A stretch of DNA of 46,834 nt, taken from NCBI GenBank assembly GCA_022736715.1, contig DZDJ01000024.1, forward strand, positions 1-46,834, given 5' to 3'. Numbering within the stretch: the stretch's first letter is position 1; each line of letters starts with the position of its first letter. The notes under the pieces were generated by a model. The model worked only from the letters and a program-made list of their open reading frames with translations. It was not told where the DNA came from and made no database searches. The DNA comes from Edaphobacter aggregans. GTDB taxonomy: Bacteria > Acidobacteriota > Terriglobia > Terriglobales > Acidobacteriaceae. Of the stretch, positions 34,492-42,404 are shown piece by piece. The position numbers were made by a program, and so were the translations under genes.

Positions 34492-35181
34492 ATGATGAGT
34501 GCCAATAAAGTTCTTATTAATATCAAAACCTCTACACTCTGCAAGAACATTTCAGAAGCGCTTGTAGAGGCCATCCTCTCTGGAAAGTTCAAACCAGGGG
34601 CCCGTCTGAACGAAAGTGAACTCGGCCGCCAGATGCAGGTCAGCCGTGCTCCGATTCGCGAGGCCTTGCATCAGTTGGAGGAACAGGGCCTGGTCACTCA
34701 TCATCCGCGCCGCGGCATGTTCGTCGTCAGCCTGAATGAGGTGGACATCCAGAAGATCAACCGTCTCCGCCTGGTTCTGGAATCCGAAGCCCTGCTGCTT
34801 TGCCGTTCTCATCTCACTTCGCAAAGCGAGCGCAAGCTGATGCAACAATTGGAAAAAATGGAGAAAGCCGGAACCACTTCTGCCAGAGAAGCCATCCGCA
34901 TGGACCTGGCATTTCACCGTACTATCTGGAGCCTGACCGGAAATGAATTTCTGGAAAAGACGCTCAGCAGCCTGACAGCTCCATTGTTTGCCTTTGCCCT
35001 TATTAAAAAGTCCCCTCACGAGCAGATGAAGATGATTCTGGACTCCCACCGTCCACTCATGAAATTCATCCAGGGAAAGATCGCAGAAGAAATGGCCCGG
35101 CAGGTCATCTATGACCATGTAACGCTGCGCTGGGGAAGCATTGAAGAGGTAAAGCAAAAGGCAGGCAGACCATCCGCCTAA
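34492..35181 (+). CDS. GntR-family (FadR/FCD) transcriptional regulator
   Basis: A 229-residue regulator. The N-terminal winged helix-turn-helix (about 20-78) contains LNESELGRQMQVSRAPIREALHQLEE written as its core recognition region (residues 42-67), followed by the wing PRRGMFVVS. The C-terminal all-helical FCD domain (about 85-215) has the Asp and His of MDLAFHR and the His of DSHRPLM, the usual metal/ligand-binding residues. FCD regulators bind organic or amino acids and usually repress catabolic genes next to them. It follows the long operon after 204 bases with its own likely promoter and is the best candidate for the protein that binds the five CTGTCGACAG sites. Confidence 0.9.
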   Translation: MMSANKVLINIKTSTLCKNISEALVEAILSGKFKPGARLNESELGRQMQVSRAPIREALHQLEEQGLVTHHPRRGMFVVSLNEVDIQKINRLRLVLESEALLLCRSHLTSQSERKLMQQLEKMEKAGTTSAREAIRMDLAFHRTIWSLTGNEFLEKTLSSLTAPLFAFALIKKSPHEQMKMILDSHRPLMKFIQGKIAEEMARQVIYDHVTLRWGSIEEVKQKAGRPSA

Positions 35182-35360
35182 GTCAATAGCAGAGTTACTG
35201 TGAGAAGTACGCTTCTTGAAGGGCGTGCCCGGCCTCCGCTCCCGGTTGGCCGCTCCGGCTCAAGACATGCGGCTTCGTCTTACACCTTCTCGGCTTCTGC
35301 CTTAAGCATGCCGCTGGAAAATCGGTGGCCAACGTCTTGCTCAACGCATTCCATCAATAA

Positions 35361-35397
35361 AAGAGGGCAACAACTGGATGTAAGTTGTTGCCCTCTT
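35361..35397. terminator. Second hairpin terminator after the TonB receptor gene
   Basis: A perfect 15-base-pair stem, AAGAGGGCAACAACT (35361-35375) with its complement (35383-35397), and a 7-base loop. On the minus strand it is followed by TTTTATT, so it can act as a back-up terminator for the TonB gene; from the plus side it could also stop gntR transcription. Confidence 0.7.
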
Positions 35398-35409
35398 GCT
35401 GTCGAAGTG

Positions 35410-35452
35410 CAAAAAATGGGTTCCAGGCTCTTACTGCAAGCCTGGAACTCAT
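35410..35452 (-). terminator. Intrinsic terminator of the TonB receptor gene
   Basis: A 14-base-pair stem (35416-35429 with 35439-35452, one G-T pair, core GTTCCAGGCT) and a nine-base loop; on the minus strand it is followed directly by six T (35410-35415). It starts 20 bases after the TonB stop codon. Confidence 0.85.
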
Positions 35453-35471
35453 TGCCTGTCAGCCATGCGCG

Positions 35472-38400
35472 CTAAAACGCATAGCGCAGTGCAAACTGCA
35501 TGATACGCGGTGGCTGTGTTCCCGTAATCACGCCAAAGGTTGAAGGCGATTCTACGTTTGTACTCGGTGCCAGCCATTGCGTATGGTTGAGCGCGTTGTA
35601 CATTTCCCAGCGGAACTCCACGCTTTGCGTCTCACGGAAGGTCACTTCCTTGAACAGTTGAAAATCGAAGTTATTGATCGGAGGCCCGATAAGGATGTTG
35701 CGCCCCGCATTGCCAATCCGTCCGGATGTACCGCCAGCAGGCAGCAACTGGAAGGCGCTGACGTCATAGAACTGCTTGATGCTACGTTCTCCGCGCGGCA
35801 GGTTTCCATTGCCAATGCGGTCAGGACGCGCCGTACAAGCACTGGCACAGATGCCAACACGCGACAGGTTCATCGACGGCGACTGCGGCAGTCCGCTCTG
35901 GAGCTGTGTGATGCCGCGAATTCCCCAGCCTCCAACGACCTTGTCCATCAGGCCGCTGGCATTGCTGTAGAGCAATTTTCCCTGGCCGATTGGCAGATAG
36001 TAGGTATAGGCGAAGGAAACACGGTGCGTCGCATTGAAATCAGACGGACCGTATGCAGTCGTGTTCTGGTGGAACGGGTCCGTCCACACAGGAACTGCAT
36101 TCAGCGTTGATCCATTGTCCAGCGACTTGGAATAGGTATAGGAAAATATGTAGCCCAACCCATGCCACGGAGACTGCTCCAGCCGAATAGAACCACCATT
36201 GTAGTTGCTATATCCGTTGGCCTGGAAGTTCTGGATTCGTGCATACTGCGGATACGGCAGCAGTGCCTGCACATTGCCAGGCCCAGGCGCCTTGAAGTCG
36301 GTGTTGTTGAAGAGCAGCAGATCATCATCCTTGCTTCCCTGATACATCAACTCCAGCGTCAGGCTGTTGCTCAGCTTGCGCTGCACATTCAGGTTCCACT
36401 CCTGCACCATGCCATAAGGCAGGTTGCGTGAGATGAAGGGGAAGACCGACAAGGCTGCGTTTTTCAACGTATCCACTCCGCTCGTCTGCCCTTCCGGATT
36501 CCAGCTATACGTTGGCGTTGTCGGGCTGGAAACCCACGTCGGAGCAAGATTGTTCGGCGCGAAGTTATTGGAAGACGCCGTGCTGGCCACCTGTGGTGAC
36601 GCATAGAACACGCCATAACCACCGCGCAGCACTGTGCTGTCATTCAACGCATACGCAAAGCCAAAACGCGGAGCAAAGTTGTTCGTGTCCGCATTGTACG
36701 GCGCGCTGTGATTGCTTACGGCCAGCAAAACATCCGGACGCACATTCAGCGAAAAGCTCTGAATGTCTGCCAGTGATTTGCACTGCGAAGACACCACCTG
36801 CGTCGCCACGCCGTTGGCAAAGCTCATGTCCAGACCGCACCGGTCTGACATCCGGATCGCTGACTCAACCTCATAACGCAGGCCAAGGTTCAGCGTCAGG
36901 GACTTGGTCACACGCCAGTCATCCTGTGCATAGCCAGCCAAATAGTCTATCCAGGTGTTCCAATTGGTTGACTTTGTCGTTTTCCCGACAGAGTCCGCAT
37001 AGCCAAGCAGATAATCTGCGAAGTTGTTGCCGGTATATCTGTTGCCAAAACTGAAGAACCCATTCGAACCCGTATAAAACATGTTCGTCTGGATGTGCTG
37101 AATATCACCACCGATTTTGAAGGTGTGCTTTCCGTGCGTCCACACAACACTGTCCATCAACTGATATTCATTCATCGTGCGATAGCTGGGCGTCAAGTCA
37201 TACGGCGCCATAAATCCCGGAATCGAGATGTTCGGAACGCCCCAGAAAAGTGGACTCGTCGCTGAAAGCGTGTTCGTGATGCCGGACGTAGTAATAAAGT
37301 CCTTACGATACGAGTTCAGCGTCGCCAGTTGATTGTGATAGCGCGTGTAGTTCAGGCTCAGCGTGTTCAGCAAGGATGGAGAGTAGATATGGTTCCACTG
37401 GACCCCCAGCCCCTGTGCGCGCAGCGAAATGTTCTTACCACCGGAATAGGCTGGCAATGGCAGTACCGGTGGCGTGGCGGTCACTTCCTGGTCAAACAGG
37501 TAGCGGGCAAACATGTTGTCCTTCGGACCCATGTTGTAGTCCAAACGGCCAACCGCGTAGTTATATGACAGGTGCGCGCTCGGCACGTTATTGAAGATGA
37601 AGTTGTAACCGGCGTTGCCCGTCACATTCGGATCAGGAAAGAGCTGCAGCAGGTTACTGGAGATCGTATTGATCCGGCCAGAAGGAATCGTGTTGTTCTG
37701 GAATGGCTGGTTTCCATTCTCCGGATCGGTAATCGTTGTCGTAAAGATGCCGTTCTTCTGGTCCACTGTTGGCACTAATCCTACAGGCGGGTTTCCCGTC
37801 GCCGCCTGCCGCAGACCTTCATAGTTACCAAAGAAGAAGAGCTTCTGCTTCACAATCGGCCCACCCAAGGATGCACCAAACTGATTGCGCTTCAGAGGGC
37901 TTGTCCCATTGGAGAAGTAGGGCTTGGCATCAAAAATGTTGTTACGGATAAACTCATAGGCCGATCCATGAAATTTATCGGTGCCACCGCGGGTCACCAC
38001 GTTCACAATTACGCCACCGCCGCGTCCGAATTCTGCAGGAGGCATGCCTGTCTGTACGCGAAATTCCGCAACCGAATCGATCGGCATTGAAATCGCGAAT
38101 CCATTGCGCCCGCTTTCGCGGTTGTCCATGCCGTCAATCTGATAGTTGTTGTTTTCCGGCTGTTGCCCCGCAGCGGCCGGAACTGATGTGTTACGTGGAA
38201 TTTCGAAGGAGCGAAAGTCCCCTGTGGCTGGAACCGTCATCGGCGCCAGAAACACCAACTGCATAAACTGGCGTACATTCAGTGGCAGGTTATTGATCTG
38301 CCGGCTCTCAATCACCGTGCCGGCCTGCGAGGTCTGCGTATCTAATTGTGCGCTATGAACATCTACATATACCGTTTGCGCCGAACTGCCGACCTGAAGC

Positions 38401-38729
38401 GAGAAGTTGACGGTCACCGTAGACAATATCTGGACCTGCACCGCATTCGACTTTGCGGTCTTGAACCCACCCTTGTCCGCCGTCACCGTATACATGCCAA
38501 TTGGAAGCTGCGACACAATATACTCACCGGTGCTGTTGGACTCCACATCCCTGGCCAGCCCGGTTTCCGTGGAAACTACATGTATCTTTGCGTTTGGAAT
38601 CACTGCCCCGGAGGCATCCCGAACTACTCCGGAGATCGATCCAGTGGTATTTTGCGCCCCTGCTGCCAGGCTGAAACACGCCAGGAAAAGCAGGACCATC
38701 AGCGGCATCTTGTGTTTATATCGGCTCAT
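35472..38729 (-). CDS. TonB-dependent outer-membrane receptor, Oar-like
   Basis: A 1,085-residue outer-membrane beta-barrel protein of the type abundant in Acidobacteriota. A signal peptide (residues about 9-26, ending AAGAQ) is followed by a carboxypeptidase-regulatory-like domain (about 30-110, GSISGVVRDASGAVIPNAKI), a plug domain (about 130-250, with QIDGMDNRESGRNG) and a long barrel ending in the aromatic FALRYAF. Such receptors import large glycans, peptides or siderophores using TonB energy. I start at ATG 38729; an upstream in-frame ATG at 38765 overlaps the -10 box. Its promoter holds operator site 5, which ties it to the 13-34 kb pathway. Two terminators follow it. Confidence 0.9.
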   Translation of the reverse strand: MSRYKHKMPLMVLLFLACFSLAAGAQNTTGSISGVVRDASGAVIPNAKIHVVSTETGLARDVESNSTGEYIVSQLPIGMYTVTADKGGFKTAKSNAVQVQILSTVTVNFSLQVGSSAQTVYVDVHSAQLDTQTSQAGTVIESRQINNLPLNVRQFMQLVFLAPMTVPATGDFRSFEIPRNTSVPAAAGQQPENNNYQIDGMDNRESGRNGFAISMPIDSVAEFRVQTGMPPAEFGRGGGVIVNVVTRGGTDKFHGSAYEFIRNNIFDAKPYFSNGTSPLKRNQFGASLGGPIVKQKLFFFGNYEGLRQAATGNPPVGLVPTVDQKNGIFTTTITDPENGNQPFQNNTIPSGRINTISSNLLQLFPDPNVTGNAGYNFIFNNVPSAHLSYNYAVGRLDYNMGPKDNMFARYLFDQEVTATPPVLPLPAYSGGKNISLRAQGLGVQWNHIYSPSLLNTLSLNYTRYHNQLATLNSYRKDFITTSGITNTLSATSPLFWGVPNISIPGFMAPYDLTPSYRTMNEYQLMDSVVWTHGKHTFKIGGDIQHIQTNMFYTGSNGFFSFGNRYTGNNFADYLLGYADSVGKTTKSTNWNTWIDYLAGYAQDDWRVTKSLTLNLGLRYEVESAIRMSDRCGLDMSFANGVATQVVSSQCKSLADIQSFSLNVRPDVLLAVSNHSAPYNADTNNFAPRFGFAYALNDSTVLRGGYGVFYASPQVASTASSNNFAPNNLAPTWVSSPTTPTYSWNPEGQTSGVDTLKNAALSVFPFISRNLPYGMVQEWNLNVQRKLSNSLTLELMYQGSKDDDLLLFNNTDFKAPGPGNVQALLPYPQYARIQNFQANGYSNYNGGSIRLEQSPWHGLGYIFSYTYSKSLDNGSTLNAVPVWTDPFHQNTTAYGPSDFNATHRVSFAYTYYLPIGQGKLLYSNASGLMDKVVGGWGIRGITQLQSGLPQSPSMNLSRVGICASACTARPDRIGNGNLPRGERSIKQFYDVSAFQLLPAGGTSGRIGNAGRNILIGPPINNFDFQLFKEVTFRETQSVEFRWEMYNALNHTQWLAPSTNVESPSTFGVITGTQPPRIMQFALRYAF

Positions 38730-38765
38730 GACATCAACCCCCCTCAAGTGGAACTTGTGAAACAC

Positions 38766-38794
38766 AGCCTACACAACTGTCGACAGATTGTAAA
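38766..38794 (-). promoter_or_regulatory. Sigma70 promoter of the TonB receptor gene with CTGTCGACAG operator (site 5)
   Basis: On the minus strand TTTACA (38789-38794) and TAGGCT (38766-38771) are exactly 17 bases apart, and the palindrome CTGTCGACAG (38777-38786) sits in the spacer, as at site 1. On the plus strand TATAAA (38795-38800) is a likely -10 for the divergent sialidase-like gene, so one bound regulator could control both directions. Confidence 0.75.
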
Positions 38795-38845
38795 TATAAA
38801 ATTCTGGTGGTAAATTCTGTTCATCTGCCGACAGGAGATATGTCC

Positions 38846-40003
38846 ATGCCCCGAAAAGAGTTGCCCATCCTTTTCCCGCTGTTGGTTTTCCTCCTCGCCC
38901 TCCCTTTGTCCGCATTCGGGGCTCCGGTTCCGTCCCTGCCCGGAGCCCGACAGCTTGCGCTTCTGGCTCCAGGCCCTGACAATCCACGCAATTCGGAGGG
39001 CTCGTTTGTCCAGTTGAAGGACGGCCGCATCCTCTTTGCATACTCCAGATTCTCCGGCAGCAAAGGCAGTGATGACGCACCTGCCGCCATTGTTGGCCGC
39101 TTCTCCGGCAACGGCGGCAAAACCTGGTCCTCCACCGATACGCCGATCCTCTCCGCCGAGGGCTCCATGAACGTGATGAGCGTCTCCCTGCTGCGCCTGC
39201 AGGATGGCCGTATCGCTCTTTTTTATGTCCGCAAAAAATCCACCAGCGATGCCCAGGTCTTCGTGCGCTTTTCCTCCGACGAAGCACGCACCTGGAGCTC
39301 CCCCATCCAGTGCATTCATGACGCCGGCTACTATGTGCTCAACAACGATCGCGTCATCCAGACCCGTACCGGGCGGATCATCATCCCCGTCGCGCTCAAC
39401 AGCGCCAATGGAAAATTCACGAACCGCGGCATCGCTATGGCCTATCTTTCTGATGACGGCGGCAAAACCTGGCGGCGCAGCAGCGACACTCTCGTCTGCC
39501 CAACACCCAGCCCCAATGGCTTTCAGGAGCCCGGTGTCGTGGAACTCAGGAATGGACATGTTCTGATGTTCATTCGGACCTCCATGGGCAGCCAATACCT
39601 TTCCTGGTCCAGCGATGGTGGCGAACACTGGACACCCGCAATCGCCTCCAGCATTCAATCGCCACTTTCGCCAGCCTCCATCAAGCGCATTCCGTCCACC
39701 GGTGATTTACTCCTGGTCTGGAATGACCACTCCCATGTCGATCCATCCTTCCGCGCCTCTGACCATAGTTCTGGCAGGCGAACACCCCTGACGGTTGCCA
39801 TTTCCAGGGATGATGGCAAGACGTGGATTCATGCGCAGAATCTGTTGACGGACCCTCATGGCTGCTACTGCTACATCGCCATCGCCTTTGTAAAGCACCA
39901 TGTTCTTCTGGGATTCTCGACAACAGAAAAGCATCTCCCCTGCCTCTCAGAACTGGAGCTGATGAGCTTTCCCGTGAAGAGTCTGTACCCGCGTCAACAG
40001 TAG
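38846..40003 (+). CDS. Sialidase-like BNR-repeat protein, secreted
   Basis: A 385-residue six-bladed-propeller protein of the sialidase superfamily (BNR_2/exo-alpha-sialidase). A signal peptide covers about the first 22 residues (MPRKELPILFPLLVFLLALP region, ending SAFGA). Five Asp-box-like repeats are seen: GNGGKTW, SDEARTW, DDGGKTW, SDGGEHW and RDDGKTW. True sialidases need an Arg triad, Asp acid/base and Tyr-Glu nucleophile pair that I cannot assign by eye, and no clear FRIP motif was found, so the enzyme may attack another glycan or nonulosonic acid. The ATG at 38846 has AGGAG eight bases upstream. It diverges from the TonB gene across site 5 and is followed by GH20. Confidence 0.78.
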   Translation: MPRKELPILFPLLVFLLALPLSAFGAPVPSLPGARQLALLAPGPDNPRNSEGSFVQLKDGRILFAYSRFSGSKGSDDAPAAIVGRFSGNGGKTWSSTDTPILSAEGSMNVMSVSLLRLQDGRIALFYVRKKSTSDAQVFVRFSSDEARTWSSPIQCIHDAGYYVLNNDRVIQTRTGRIIIPVALNSANGKFTNRGIAMAYLSDDGGKTWRRSSDTLVCPTPSPNGFQEPGVVELRNGHVLMFIRTSMGSQYLSWSSDGGEHWTPAIASSIQSPLSPASIKRIPSTGDLLLVWNDHSHVDPSFRASDHSSGRRTPLTVAISRDDGKTWIHAQNLLTDPHGCYCYIAIAFVKHHVLLGFSTTEKHLPCLSELELMSFPVKSLYPRQQ

Positions 40004-40047
40004 CTCTTGTTGTTCCCGTATCGCCAAACCGGAAGGACTTTCTCTGT

Positions 40048-42135
40048 ATGCCAATTTCCCGCTGCAAACGCCCTCTGATTGCGGTTCTCGTATCGCTGCT
40101 GTTGCCCGCCGTTGCGGCCGCGCAAACACATCCGCACCTCATTCCCTACCCGCAACAGCTCCAGCTTTCCACCGGCACGCTCACACTGCCTGCCACATTG
40201 AGCATCCATACGGAAAGCCCCGGGGACCGTTTTGCCGCGGACACGCTGGTGCAGGAACTCAGCCAGATCGACCACGTACAAGCCACGGTGCAAAGCAAGT
40301 CTGCTGCGCCCATCCTGCTCGCCCGCAGCAACTCCGCGGAGGGCCAGCGTATACTGCAGGCCGCCGGCATCAAACTCCCGGCATCTGCGCAGGCAGAAGG
40401 CTACGCGCTCATCATCACCCGGCAACAGGCCTCCGTAATTGCCGCATCCGGCGCAGGCATCTTCTATGGCGTGCAAACTCTGCGCCAGTTGCTGCAGCCA
40501 GCCGCGCATGGCGCAACCCTGCCAACACTCCAGATCGTGGACTGGCCTTCCCTGCGCTGGCGCGGATCGCAAATCAGCCTGAGCCAGGGCGCAGTCCCCA
40601 CCTTGCAGGACCTCAAGCGCGCAGTGCGCCTGCTTGCCTCCTACAAGCAAAATCTGCTGATGCTGTATTTTGAAAACACCTTTGATTACCCGTCCATGCC
40701 GCTCAATGCGCCTCCGGATGGCTGCATGACGCCGGCCGAAGCGCGCGAACTCGTCGACTATGCGCGCAGCTATCACATCATCGTAATTCCGGAGCAGGAG
40801 TCCATCGGCCACCTCCATCAGGTCCTTTACAACGAAAAATATAAGGACATCACCGAAGTTCCTTATGGAACCGTCGTGACGCCCACCGCCGCAGGATCGC
40901 TGCCCTTTGTCACAGAAATGCTGCGGGAGCTCGTCAAGGACTTTCCCGGCCCATTCCTGCATATCGGGGCAGATGAAACATTCGAACTGGGCCAGGGCAG
41001 GACCAAATCGCTCGTGCAACAGAAAGGCAAAGGCCAGGTCTACCTCGATTTCATGAAGCAGATCAACGCGGCCATGAGCGGTTCGCACCGCCGTGTCATC
41101 TTCTGGGGAGACATTGCGCAGCACTACCCTGAACTGCTCCATCAGATTCCGCTCAACATGATTGCCATGCCCTGGAATTACAAGGCCCTTTCTCCAGATC
41201 AATTCGCTGCAATGATCGCTCCTTTCCGTGACGCAGGACTCGAAACCTGGGTAGCGCCCGGCGTTGACAACTGGAACAACATCTTTCCCAACTACACCAT
41301 CGCTTTGCCCAACATCCGAGTTTTTACCGAGACCGGACGCAGCATGGGCGCCACCGGCATGATGAACACCACCTGGAACGACGACGGAGAAAGCCTGTTC
41401 GATGCCACCTGGTATGGACTGGCATATGGTGCAGCCGTCTCCTGGCAAAGCAAGATCGACGACCGGCAGTTTGCGCAGGCCTATGATTGGGCCTTTTATC
41501 GCGCCCCCGGCCATCATTTTCAGCAGCAGATCAGCGACATTACGCAGATTTACAGCACGCTGCACACCGTCATTCCGCAAGACGGCATCGACCGCCTTGT
41601 CTGGGCCGATCCCTTCACGCCAAACGGACAAAAACTCTACCTCACCATGGAGCCCGCCGCGTCCCGCATGCGCCTGCTCGCAGAGCAGGTCATTGAGAGC
41701 GTCCGCTCCACCCGCCCGCTGGCCAGGCAGAATGCAGACCTTTTGGATTTTGTGGAACTGGCCGCCCGCCGGTTCGATTATCTCGGGCAAAAAGCTCTGT
41801 ACACCAAATACATCGACGATCTCTACCACACCGCGCAACAAAATCAGTCCGGCGATCCCGCCGTTGTGCTCGATATACTGGACCGCATCGCCGCCAGCGA
41901 TGGCCTGCTCCTCGACCTGCGCAACCGCAACAGCTATCTGATGGAGGGCTACCGCAGGCTCTGGCTCGCCGGCAACCATCCCTATTTTCTGGACAACATG
42001 TTGCTGCACTACCAGTTGGAGGGGCTGCGGATGGCGCAGCAAATCGACCGCTTCCGCACCATCCGCCAGAATTTTCCAGAGACCCATTGTCTGCCACCGC
42101 TGGTACAACCCATGCCAGGAACCTGCGAAAAATAA
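40048..42135 (+). CDS. Secreted GH20 beta-N-acetylhexosaminidase
   Basis: A 695-residue glycoside hydrolase family 20 enzyme that removes terminal GlcNAc or GalNAc from glycans, chitin fragments or peptidoglycan pieces. A signal peptide is at residues about 8-26 (ending AVAAAQ). The GH20b N-terminal domain (about 28-165) precedes the TIM barrel, whose catalytic Asp309-Glu310 pair lies in HIGADETFELG. A helical C-terminal extension of about 180 residues follows the barrel. The long open frame extends upstream into the sialidase gene in another frame; the ATG at 40048 has AAGGA upstream and begins the signal peptide. It sits 44 bases after the sialidase-like gene and is likely co-transcribed. 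Confidence 0.9.
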   Translation: MPISRCKRPLIAVLVSLLLPAVAAAQTHPHLIPYPQQLQLSTGTLTLPATLSIHTESPGDRFAADTLVQELSQIDHVQATVQSKSAAPILLARSNSAEGQRILQAAGIKLPASAQAEGYALIITRQQASVIAASGAGIFYGVQTLRQLLQPAAHGATLPTLQIVDWPSLRWRGSQISLSQGAVPTLQDLKRAVRLLASYKQNLLMLYFENTFDYPSMPLNAPPDGCMTPAEARELVDYARSYHIIVIPEQESIGHLHQVLYNEKYKDITEVPYGTVVTPTAAGSLPFVTEMLRELVKDFPGPFLHIGADETFELGQGRTKSLVQQKGKGQVYLDFMKQINAAMSGSHRRVIFWGDIAQHYPELLHQIPLNMIAMPWNYKALSPDQFAAMIAPFRDAGLETWVAPGVDNWNNIFPNYTIALPNIRVFTETGRSMGATGMMNTTWNDDGESLFDATWYGLAYGAAVSWQSKIDDRQFAQAYDWAFYRAPGHHFQQQISDITQIYSTLHTVIPQDGIDRLVWADPFTPNGQKLYLTMEPAASRMRLLAEQVIESVRSTRPLARQNADLLDFVELAARRFDYLGQKALYTKYIDDLYHTAQQNQSGDPAVVLDILDRIAASDGLLLDLRNRNSYLMEGYRRLWLAGNHPYFLDNMLLHYQLEGLRMAQQIDRFRTIRQNFPETHCLPPLVQPMPGTCEK

Positions 42136-42404
42136 CCGCCAGCAGCAGCACCCAACCCGTGCGAGTGGGCGCACATTGCAACACCGGCGCACTCACAACC
42201 GAAAATGGCCGCTGCGGATGCGTCTCGTGGAAAATCCGCAGTGCGCTCCGGCCCTGCATGACAATGCAGCAGACGCACCTGCTCCGTGCGCAACGCCAGG
42301 TGTTCTGGACAGCAGCAATCCGCTTGCCCGCACACCACCCCCGGCTACAATCGGTTGTCTTCTACAATCAGGAATGTCAGGCCATCATCTATAAAGGAAG
42401 AGCC
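42136..42404. other. Intergenic region upstream of the M3 peptidase gene
   Basis: 269 bases without a supported gene, terminator or recognisable RNA. The M3 gene's ribosome-binding site AAGGAAG lies at its right edge. No copy of CTGTCGACAG occurs here. Confidence 0.4.

Larger units (their letters stand above)
35182..35471. other. Intergenic region between gntR and the TonB receptor gene (converging)
   Basis: 290 bases with no supported gene. It holds two hairpins, listed separately, near the TonB gene end. A weak hairpin AGAAG-TACG-CTTCT at 35203-35216 lies shortly after the gntR stop; it has no U-tract. Confidence 0.4.

Noticed and set aside
13227..35181. Classic sialic acid (nan) operon
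   Set aside because: The Kelch, DapA-family, sialidase-like, SSS and FCD-regulator genes are suggestive, but no ManNAc kinase, epimerase or GlcNAc-6-P deacetylase gene is present and the DapA-like motifs do not match sialic acid lyase.
13227..35181. Microcystin degradation cluster (mlrABCD)
   Set aside because: Only the MlrC-like M81 gene is present; no MlrA- or MlrB-like gene was found.
16073..40755. Other GTCGAC hexamers, for example at 16073, 16899, 27083, 30434 and 40754
   Set aside because: They lie inside coding regions and lack the CTG/CAG arms that make up the full operator palindrome.
39994..42192. A 732-codon open frame antisense to the GH20 gene
   Set aside because: It has low-complexity, Gly/Val/His-rich composition without domains, and is a mirror of the codon bias of the well-supported GH20 gene.
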